From Planctomycetales bacterium 4484_123 (GTDB taxonomy: Bacteria > Planctomycetota > Phycisphaerae > SM23-33): a stretch of DNA of 5,400 bases. Positions 1 through 4,860 of this stretch are shown piece by piece; positions within the stretch are counted from its first letter, which is position 1, and each line of letters opens with the position of its first letter. The notes below the pieces were generated by a model that had not been told where the DNA came from, searched no databases, and saw only the letters and a program-made list of their open reading frames with translations. Made by a program: the position numbers and the translations under genes. Location: the NCBI GenBank assembly GCA_002049885.1, contig MVCS01000169.1:1-5400 (forward strand). The letters are read 5' to 3'.

Positions 1-208
1 CTCCAGGCGCTACCAGGCCGGTGAGGGCACCGGGGAGCCCCTGCCCACGACTCCCGCGCCGTCGCCGGCCGTATCCGAGGAACCCCAGGCCGCCGAAGAA
101 CAACCTCGCCAGCCCCAGCCGCCCGAGACGCCCGACCACCTGGCCCGGCTGCTGAGGGCCAAACGCCGGGCACGCGGGCAGAAGGAAGAGGAGGATGCGA
201 ACGAATGA
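1..208 (+). CDS. 3' end of an unrecognised protein with a Pro/Glu-rich tail (partial)
   Basis: Codons in phase with base 2 are open from the window edge to TGA at 206-208, giving at least 68 residues. The visible part starts SRRYQAGEGTGEPLP, continues as a low-complexity stretch rich in Pro, Glu, Ala and Gln (about residues 10-45), and ends in a likely amphipathic, strongly basic helix (DHLARLLRAKRRARGQ) followed by an acidic end (EEEDANE). No domain can be assigned. The Pro/Glu linker plus charged helix looks like the cytoplasmic C-terminal tail of a larger protein, perhaps a membrane protein, but that is inference. It reads in the same direction as the MoxR operon and may have been its first gene before the low-GC cassette at 242-802 came to lie between them. 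The opposite-strand frame here is only a shadow. Confidence 0.7.
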   Translation, partial: SRRYQAGEGTGEPLPTTPAPSPAVSEEPQAAEEQPRQPQPPETPDHLARLLRAKRRARGQKEEEDANE

Positions 209-241
209 GACATATTGAAGTCCGGACAAACTCAACGGGAA

Positions 242-278
242 CACGAATTGCACGAATTATTACGAATTGCGCGAATGG
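242..278 (+). repeat. Left array: four copies of a 9-base unit, CACGAATTR
   Basis: Units begin at 242, 251, 261 and 270, so the period is 9 with one extra T at 260. The first two copies are CACGAATTG and CACGAATTA; the third (TACGAATTG) and fourth (CGCGAATGG) have drifted. The last copy runs into the ribosome binding site of the GxxExxY gene at 277-283. The array is much more AT-rich than the surrounding genes. Confidence 0.85.
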
Positions 279-281
279 AGG
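277..281 (+). promoter_or_regulatory. Ribosome binding site (GGAGG) that decides the GxxExxY start
   Basis: GGAGG at 277-281 lies 6 bases before the GTG at 288. It is too far downstream to serve the alternative TTG at 267, which itself lies inside the repeat array. This favours GTG 288 as the true start. Confidence 0.7.
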
Positions 282-287
282 GACCCG

Positions 288-689
288 GTGCAGACGCATC
301 GTAGCGGCGGGATACTGTACAAGGAATTGAGCTATGCCCTCGTGGGCTGTGCCCAAAGGGTGCACTCGGAATTGGGGCCTGGTTTTCCGGAAAAGGTGTA
401 CGACAAGGCACTGGCCCACGAACTGGCGAAGACTCGGATCGCCTTCCAGGCCCAGGCGCGCTTCGAAGTATCCTACGATGGAATCGCCTGCGGAGAGTTC
501 CGCGTCGATTTCTATGTGGACGGCAAGATCATCGTGGAAATAAAGGCTGCCGAGGCCATCTGCAAGCAGCACGAAGCGCAGGTGTTGGCTTACTTGAAGG
601 CATCTGGTGCACATTTGGCCATTCTGCTGAACTTCGGAGAGGCCAGCCTCAGGGTCAAACGGTTTGTCAGCAAGGGCGTAGTACTGTGA
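288..689 (+). CDS. GxxExxY protein (PD-(D/E)xK nuclease-like, PDDEXK_3 family)
   Basis: A 133-residue protein, close to the usual length of about 125 for this family. The naming motif is clear: LGPGFPEKVY, with G32, E35 and Y38 (numbered from GTG 288). The nuclease-like core follows: VDFYVDGKIIVEIKA with D74, E84 and K86, then QHEAQVLAYL with Q98, matching the D...ExK...Q pattern of PD-(D/E)xK folds. All presumed catalytic residues are intact. Activity and substrate are not established for the family; a DNA or RNA nuclease role is inferred from the fold. GTG 288 is chosen because GGAGG lies 6 bases upstream and the N-terminus (Y-K-E-L-S-Y) then matches family members; TTG 267 would add 7 residues encoded by repeat sequence. 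The gene is lower in GC than its neighbours and is flanked by inverted arrays, suggesting separate acquisition. No functional link to the downstream MoxR operon is evident. Confidence 0.9.
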   Translation: MQTHRSGGILYKELSYALVGCAQRVHSELGPGFPEKVYDKALAHELAKTRIAFQAQARFEVSYDGIACGEFRVDFYVDGKIIVEIKAAEAICKQHEAQVLAYLKASGAHLAILLNFGEASLRVKRFVSKGVVL

Positions 690-708
690 TAGTGACGCGA
701 TGCGGGAT

Positions 709-745
709 GATTCGTGGAGTTTGCTTTGATTCGTCGAATTCGTGC
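709..745 (-). repeat. Right inner copies of the 9-base unit (inverted relative to left array)
   Basis: One copy, GATTCGTGG, lies at 709-717; two adjacent copies lie at 728-736 (GATTCGTCG) and 737-745 (AATTCGTGC). Bases 729-744 match the reverse complement of 242-257 at 14 of 16 positions. CGAATTCG at 735-742 is a perfect 8-base palindrome. Confidence 0.75.
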
Positions 746-764
746 CGTGGTGATGGGAACGGGA

Positions 765-802
765 TAATTCGGGTAATTCGAAATAATTCGTGGAATTCGC
801 GG
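765..802 (-). repeat. Right outer array: four copies of the 9-base unit, inverted
   Basis: Units starting with AATTCG begin at 766, 775, 785 and 794; the second is 10 bases long. The left array, read from its inner end, also has one extra base after its second unit, so the two arrays align without gaps. 775-801 matches the reverse complement of 242-268 at 24 of 27 positions. Confidence 0.85.
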
Positions 803-862
803 TGTGCCGTTTCGGGCCGCAGACACCCCATGTGATGGCGCGCCAATAGCCAAGCACCGGTC

Positions 863-868
863 AGGGAG
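863..868 (+). promoter_or_regulatory. Ribosome binding site of the MoxR gene
   Basis: AGGGAG ends 6 bases before ATG 875, a near-ideal spacing. The in-frame stop at 833-835 and absence of other start codons leave ATG 875 as the only good choice. Confidence 0.75.
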
Positions 869-874
869 AAGGCA

Positions 875-1900
875 ATGTCGGAGACTACTGCCGATGTCGA
901 GAAGCGCTGTCGGGACTTTCGCAGGATCTTCCACGACCTGAAGGCCGAGGTGGGCAAGGTCATCGTCGGTCATGAGACCATCGTGGAGGACGTGTTGATT
1001 TGTCTGTTCTGCGGGGGGCACGTGTTGTTGGAGGGCGTGCCGGGGCTGGGCAAGACGCTGCTGGTGCGGACGCTCAGCTCGGCCTTGTCGCTGAGCTTCC
1101 GGCGAATACAGTTCACCCCCGACCTCATGCCCGCCGACATCATCGGCACCAACGTGGTCATGGAGGACAGGGAGACCGGCGCCAGGCATTTTCAGTTCCA
1201 GCCCGGGCCCATCTTCGGGCAGATCATCCTGGCCGACGAGATCAACCGGGCCACGCCCAAGACCCAGTCGGCCATGCTGGAGGCCATGCAGGAGCACTCG
1301 GTGACTTCCGGGGGCAAGTTGTACAAGCTGCCCGAGCCGTTCATGGTGCTGGCCACGCAGAACCCCATCGAGCAGGAGGGCACATATCCGTTGCCCGAGG
1401 CCCAGCTCGACAGGTTCTTTTTCAAGCTGTTGGTGCCTTACAGCAACCGCGAGGAGCTGGCCGAGATACTCCAGCGCACCACCACGGGCATCCAGCCTGT
1501 TGCCGAGGCCGTCATGGACGGCCCGCAGATCATCGCCGCCCAGGAGCTGGTGCGTCGGGTGGTGGTCGCCCCGCACGTGCAGGACTATGCCATCCGGCTG
1601 GTGCTGGCGACGCACCCGGGCGGACAGTTCGCCACCGAGCAGGTCGGCCGGTACGTCCGCTACGGCGCCTCGCCTCGCGGGGTACAGGCGGTGGTGCTGG
1701 CCGGCAAGGTCCGCGCCCTGCTGGACGAGCGCTATCACCTGAGTTACGACGATGTGGCTGCCGCCTACCTGCCCGCCATGCGCCACCGCATATTGCTGAA
1801 CTTCGAGGGTCAGGCAGAGGGCATCGACAACGACGATATCCTGCGGGACGTCCTGGCCCAGACGCCCAGGACGCTGGATGAGGCCGCCGCCGCACAATGA
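875..1900 (+). CDS. MoxR-family AAA+ ATPase
   Basis: A 341-residue cytoplasmic ATPase of the MoxR group (AAA_3), of normal length and apparently intact. Walker A is GVPGLGKT at residues 54-61; Walker B is IILADEINRA at 117-126 with D121 and E122; sensor 1 is ATQNP at 160-164; the LPEAQLDRF segment at 173-181 carries the arginine-finger candidate R180; sensor 2 is GASPRG at 264-269 with R268. The C-terminal lid domain follows to the end. Family members form ring oligomers and are thought to remodel or load metal and cofactors into VWA-domain partners encoded beside them. The stop overlaps the start of the DUF58 gene (ATGA at 1897-1900), implying coupled translation and near-equal supply of the two proteins. 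The start is fixed by AGGGAG 6 bases upstream. It opens the operon after a 185-base spacer full of repeats. The specific substrate is unknown. Confidence 0.97.
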   Translation: MSETTADVEKRCRDFRRIFHDLKAEVGKVIVGHETIVEDVLICLFCGGHVLLEGVPGLGKTLLVRTLSSALSLSFRRIQFTPDLMPADIIGTNVVMEDRETGARHFQFQPGPIFGQIILADEINRATPKTQSAMLEAMQEHSVTSGGKLYKLPEPFMVLATQNPIEQEGTYPLPEAQLDRFFFKLLVPYSNREELAEILQRTTTGIQPVAEAVMDGPQIIAAQELVRRVVVAPHVQDYAIRLVLATHPGGQFATEQVGRYVRYGASPRGVQAVVLAGKVRALLDERYHLSYDDVAAAYLPAMRHRILLNFEGQAEGIDNDDILRDVLAQTPRTLDEAAAAQ

Positions 1901-2808
1901 GCCCGACCGCCACAAACCGGCCGAGACGCCTCAGTGACCTGCTGGACCCGGCGTTTATGGCCTCCCTGGACGTCCTGGACGTCATGAGCCGGAAGATCCT
2001 CCAGGGCAAGCTACAGGGCGAACGCCGGGCCAAGCGCCGCGGCCGGTCCGTGGAGTTCGCCGACCACCGGCCCTATGTGGTCGGCGACGACCTGCGCTTC
2101 GTGGACTGGAACATCTACGGGCGGCTTGACCAGCTCTTTCTGAAACTCTTCCTGGAGGAGCTTGACCTGTCGGTGCAGATCCTCATCGACACCAGCGGCT
2201 CGGTGGCGATGGGCGAGCCGTCCAAGGAGCTGGCCATCAAGAAGCTCGCCGCCGCCCTGGGCTACGTGGGGCTGGTCAACAACAACCGCGTGACCCTCAG
2301 CGCCTTCGCCGACGGCCTGCGCGGGCAGGCCGCGAACATGCGCGGCCGGCGGTATGCCCAGCGCCTTGCCGACTTCCTGCTGGGCATCCGGGCCGAGGGG
2401 CTCTCACACTTCGAGCGGGCCTGCGCACAGCTGGCGGCGAGACGGGCCGGGGCCGGTGTGCTCATCGTCATCTCCGATTTCCTCTTCAAGGAAGGCTACG
2501 AGGCCGGCCTGCGCAGGCTGACCTGCCAGCAGTATGACCTGTACCTGATCCAGGTGCTCAGTCCCCAGGAGATCGAGCCGGACCTCACCGGCGACCTGAA
2601 ACTGCTGGATATCGAGGATGGTGACGCCGCCGAGGTAACCATCAGCGCCGCCCTGCTGGAATACTACAAGCGCAACCTCGCCGGCTACTGCAACGAGCTG
2701 AAAGACTTCTGCCGGCGACGGGGAATGACCTATCTGCTGACCAACTCGGCAGAGCGGATGGAGGACTTCGTCCTCAAGACCCTCCGTCGCTTCGGGCTGC
2801 TGAAATGA
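1897..2808 (+). CDS. DUF58 domain protein with VWA-like metal site
   Basis: A 303-residue protein. The DUF58 signature spans residues 52-72: VEFADHRPYVVGDD then LRFVDWN. It is followed by a VWA-like fold whose metal-ion site DTSGS (D98, S100, S102) is intact; VISDF at 191-195 supplies the later conserved Asp (D194). No transmembrane segment or signal peptide is present, so it is predicted to be cytoplasmic or peripherally membrane-bound; some DUF58 proteins have N-terminal membrane helices, this one does not. DUF58 proteins are the standard partner of MoxR ATPases and are presumed clients or adaptors; their biochemical role is not settled. Its ATG overlaps the ATPase stop (ATGA 1897-1900), and no strong separate ribosome binding site is visible, so it is probably translated by coupling. 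The end carries another ATGA (2805-2808) which no longer leads into the next large frame. Confidence 0.96.
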   Translation: MSPTATNRPRRLSDLLDPAFMASLDVLDVMSRKILQGKLQGERRAKRRGRSVEFADHRPYVVGDDLRFVDWNIYGRLDQLFLKLFLEELDLSVQILIDTSGSVAMGEPSKELAIKKLAAALGYVGLVNNNRVTLSAFADGLRGQAANMRGRRYAQRLADFLLGIRAEGLSHFERACAQLAARRAGAGVLIVISDFLFKEGYEAGLRRLTCQQYDLYLIQVLSPQEIEPDLTGDLKLLDIEDGDAAEVTISAALLEYYKRNLAGYCNELKDFCRRRGMTYLLTNSAERMEDFVLKTLRRFGLLK

Positions 2809-2885
2809 CAACACCAGGCAACAGACGCGAGGCACCAGGCACCAGGCGCCAGGCATCCGGCAGTCGGTGGCGATGTACTTGCTGA
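2805..2885 (+). other. Possible 26-codon leader frame from the ATGA junction, through the 7-base repeat
   Basis: ATG at 2805-2807 overlaps the DUF58 stop (ATGA), as at the upstream junction, but its frame runs only through the repeat to TGA at 2883-2885. That stop lies just past the VWA start at 2873. Translation of this frame could bring ribosomes to the VWA start by termination and re-initiation. The encoded residues are Arg/Gly/Pro-rich with no hydrophobic stretch. It may equally be a relic of the original VWA start, so it is not called as a gene. Confidence 0.3.
2831..2866. repeat. 7-base tandem repeat between the DUF58 and VWA genes
   Basis: Two exact GGCACCA units start at 2831 and 2838, then GGCGCCA at 2845 and two more degenerate units at 2852 and 2859 that keep the leading GGC. 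A lone partial copy (ACCAGGCA) lies at 2813-2820. The array fills most of the gap between the two genes and abuts the VWA start region. It resembles in kind the heptanucleotide tandem repeats known from cyanobacterial genomes (STRRs), although the sequence is different. Confidence 0.8.
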
Positions 2886-4774
2886 AGCTGCGGCGCAGGG
2901 AGCTGCCTGTCTCCAGCACGTTGCTCTGGAGGCGGGCCGTCCAGGACCTCCAGGTCAACGCACCATTCCAGCGGCTGCGGCTGAACCTGCTGCTGGTGCT
3001 GCAACTGCTGGCCCTGCTGGCCGTGCTGACCGCCCTGGCCGGACCGGTGCTCTCGCTCCGCGCCCGGGCGGGCAGGCGGTACGTCATCCTCATCGACTGC
3101 TCGGCGTCCATGAACGCCACGGACGTCCGACCCAACCGGCTGGCCGAGGCCAAGCGCCAGGCCAGGCAGTTTGTCGAATCGCTCCGCACCACATCCGGCT
3201 TCTCGCTCGGTCAGGAGGCCGAGCAGGCCATGGTCATCGCCTTCGCCAACACGGCCAAGGTCATGTGCGGTTTCACCTCCGATACCCACCGCCTGTTGCG
3301 GGCCATCGAGGCCGTTCGGCCCACCGACGGAGGCTCGGCGCTGGCTACGGCCCTGACCGTTGCCAGGGCCTTCGCGCAGAGCCCCGGCGAGGATGCCGGT
3401 GGCCGCGGCGCCGCCGAGCCGGCGCGCCTGGAGCTGTTCACCGACGGCCGCATCGCCGACACCGCCAAGCTTGCGGTCAACCCCGGGGAGCTGGTCTTTC
3501 ACCGAGTGGGCCAGGGCGGCGGCAACGTCGGCATCGTGGCCATGCAGGCGCGGCGCTCGTTCGAGCGTGCCCAGGAGGTCAACGTGTTCGCCACCCTGGC
3601 GAACTACCGGCCCGAGGCCGTTGACCTCCAGGTGCAGCTCGCCGTGGACGGCAACGTCCGGGCCGTCCGCGACGTCCACATTCCTCCCGCCCGCGCCGGT
3701 CAGGTCGGCCAGGTCGCCGCGCCCGGCAAGACCTCCATATCCTTCACCTTGGCTCATGGTGGGGCCGGGGTGGTGGAGCTGAGGCAGCTCCGGCCGGACG
3801 CCCTGGCCAGCGACGACGCCGCCTGGGCCGTCCTCGCCCCGCCGCGAAAACTCTCGGTGCTGTTGGTCAGCGCCGGCAACTTCGCCCTGGAGTCGGCCTT
3901 GAAGGCCTGTTCCCTGGGCCGGCTGGAGGTCAAGACGCCCGCGGAGTTCGACGCCATCGACCGCGAGGCGCTGGATGCGGACCAGCCTTACGACGTGATC
4001 GTCCTCGACCGCCACCTGCCGCAGAAGCTTCCGAGGGGCCGTTTCATGGTCTTTGGCGCCCCGCCGGCTGGGATCGGCGTGAAGGTCGAGAGGACCATCG
4101 CCAACCAGGTGGTGGTGGACTGGCGGCGCCGGCACCCCGTGCTGCAGCACGTTGACCTGGACAATCTCTTCGTGCTCCGCGCCCGCAGGCTGTCGTTGCC
4201 GAGGGACGCCCAGGTGCTGGCGGAATTCGGCGAGGGCCCGGCCCTGGCATTGGTCTCGCGCAGGGCCAGCACCTACCTGCTGGCGAGCTTCGACTTGATG
4301 CAAAGCAATTGGCCGTTCGACGTCGGTTTCGTGATCTTCTGTTACAACGCCACGCGCTTCTTGGGGGGGGAGCTGGCACGGACGGAAGAGGGCTCCCTGC
4401 GCGTGGGTCAGGCCATTGAGCTCCGTGTCGGCCGCCGCGGGCAGTCGGCGCGGGTGCGGGGCCCGGGCGGGATCGACCTGGAGGTCAGGCCGGACGCAGC
4501 CGGTACGCTGCGCTTCGCCGGCACCTGGCGAGCGGGCGTGTACACTGTCCAGCCGCCGCACCGGCGGGCGCGGCGATACGCCGTCAACCTGCTGGACGCC
4601 AACGAGAGCAACATAGCCCCGGCCGATGAGATGTTGTTCTCCGGCCAGCCGGTCAAGGCACAGGTCAAGCCCGCCGGCTCGGCCAACCGGGAACTGTGGC
4701 CGCTGCTGGCGCTGGCGGCCCTGGCGTTGGTGTGTCTGGAGTGGTTGGTGTACAATTCGAAGGTGCGATTATGA
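2873..4774 (+). CDS. BatA-like VWA membrane protein lacking the usual first helix
   Basis: A 633-residue membrane protein. It opens with MYLLKLRRRELPVSSTLLW, which matches the middle of a BatA domain; the hydrophobic helix normally before this motif is absent. Then come a helix at about 38-58 (LNLLLVLQLLALLAVLTALA), a VWA domain from about 68 to 225 with metal site DCSAS (D75, S77, S79), candidate T151, and FTDG with D191. The middle region (about 325-480) resembles the flavodoxin/amidotransferase-like folds seen in such proteins, by inference only. A C-terminal helix lies at about 607-625 (LWPLLALAALALVCLEW). The basic residues before the first remaining helix predict the VWA domain outside the membrane. 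No other frame in 2809-2872 encodes the missing helix. GTG 2867 is an alternative start two codons earlier; neither start has a good ribosome binding site. This protein is the likely partner of the upstream ATPase. Its end overlaps ATG 4771 (ATGA). Confidence 0.92.
   Translation: MYLLKLRRRELPVSSTLLWRRAVQDLQVNAPFQRLRLNLLLVLQLLALLAVLTALAGPVLSLRARAGRRYVILIDCSASMNATDVRPNRLAEAKRQARQFVESLRTTSGFSLGQEAEQAMVIAFANTAKVMCGFTSDTHRLLRAIEAVRPTDGGSALATALTVARAFAQSPGEDAGGRGAAEPARLELFTDGRIADTAKLAVNPGELVFHRVGQGGGNVGIVAMQARRSFERAQEVNVFATLANYRPEAVDLQVQLAVDGNVRAVRDVHIPPARAGQVGQVAAPGKTSISFTLAHGGAGVVELRQLRPDALASDDAAWAVLAPPRKLSVLLVSAGNFALESALKACSLGRLEVKTPAEFDAIDREALDADQPYDVIVLDRHLPQKLPRGRFMVFGAPPAGIGVKVERTIANQVVVDWRRRHPVLQHVDLDNLFVLRARRLSLPRDAQVLAEFGEGPALALVSRRASTYLLASFDLMQSNWPFDVGFVIFCYNATRFLGGELARTEEGSLRVGQAIELRVGRRGQSARVRGPGGIDLEVRPDAAGTLRFAGTWRAGVYTVQPPHRRARRYAVNLLDANESNIAPADEMLFSGQPVKAQVKPAGSANRELWPLLALAALALVCLEWLVYNSKVRL
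4363..4370. repeat. Run of eight G inside the VWA gene
   Basis: Eight consecutive G encode part of FLGGEL. The frame stays open on both sides and ends in the expected C-terminal helix, so the length as given is the in-frame one. Such a tract is prone to slippage or to sequencing error. Confidence 0.9.
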
Positions 4775-4851
4775 AGGCGTCGGGGGCGGGGTTGGCTGCG
4801 GCGGCCGGGCAGGTCGGGCGCCACCGGCGAGCAGAGGGCGTCAAGCGGGCA

Positions 4852-4855
4852 GAGG
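4852..4855 (+). promoter_or_regulatory. Ribosome binding site (GAGG) favouring ATG 4861
   Basis: GAGG lies 5 bases before ATG 4861, which begins directly with a signal peptide. The alternative ATG 4771 also has an acceptable site (AAGGTG at 4760-4765, 5 bases upstream), so the binding sites alone do not settle the start. Confidence 0.5.
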
Positions 4856-4860
4856 TGAGC

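Larger units (their letters stand above)
242..802. mobile_element. Candidate GxxExxY cassette bounded by inverted 9-base repeat arrays
   Basis: The GxxExxY gene sits between a left array (242-278) and right arrays (709-745, 765-802) of one 9-base unit in opposite orientations. The reverse complement of 242-268 matches 775-801 at 24 of 27 positions, and extends less well over 37 bases. Hand counts on 60-base lines inside the gene give about 53-60% GC and 48% in the right spacer, against about 70% in a sampled line of the VWA gene. This composition shift and the terminal-inverted-repeat layout suggest an acquired unit. No transposase is encoded and no clean target-site duplication is visible at the outer edges, so calling it mobile is inference. 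It could instead be a chromosomal repeat family that grows next to such genes. Confidence 0.4.
690..874. other. Gene-free spacer before the MoxR operon
   Basis: These 185 bases hold the right-hand repeat arrays (709-745, 765-802), then 72 bases leading to the MoxR start. No ORF, RNA gene or convincing rho-independent terminator is seen. No -35/-10 pair with proper spacing stands out; GATAAT at 763-768 lacks a matching -35. A perfect 10-base palindrome lies at 836-845. The operon promoter is presumably here or further upstream, but I cannot locate it. Confidence 0.6.

Noticed and set aside
740..768. Sigma-70 promoter using GATAAT at 763-768
   Set aside because: The -10 match falls inside the repeat unit, and the hexamer about 17 bases upstream (around 740-745) has no resemblance to TTGACA.
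242..802. CRISPR array
   Set aside because: Units are only 9 bases and near-contiguous, with no spacers of even length and opposite orientations on the two sides of a gene. No cas gene is present.
242..802. GxxExxY and MoxR operon as one defence system
   Set aside because: The ATPase/DUF58/VWA/exported-protein set is a common housekeeping-like arrangement. The GxxExxY gene is set apart by repeats, GC content and a 185-base gap, so nothing in the sequence ties them together.
801..827. Hairpin GGTGT/ACACC as a terminator of the GxxExxY gene
   Set aside because: A 5-base stem with a 17-base loop and no following T-run, so it is too weak to support.
1000..1881. Second + strand ORF (293 codons) inside the MoxR gene in another frame
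   Set aside because: A Gly/Arg/Ala-rich shadow of the ATPase coding sequence with no motif.
590..1915. Long minus-strand ORF (441 codons) opposite the MoxR ATPase
   Set aside because: It lies antisense to a gene with all AAA+ motifs intact. Its product is rich in His, Arg, Gly and Gln with no recognisable motif, typical of a shadow frame in GC-rich DNA.
2774..4561. Long minus-strand ORF (595 codons) opposite the VWA gene
   Set aside because: Its composition is skewed and it has no domain motifs. The + strand frame has the metal site, membrane helices and operon position that explain this region.
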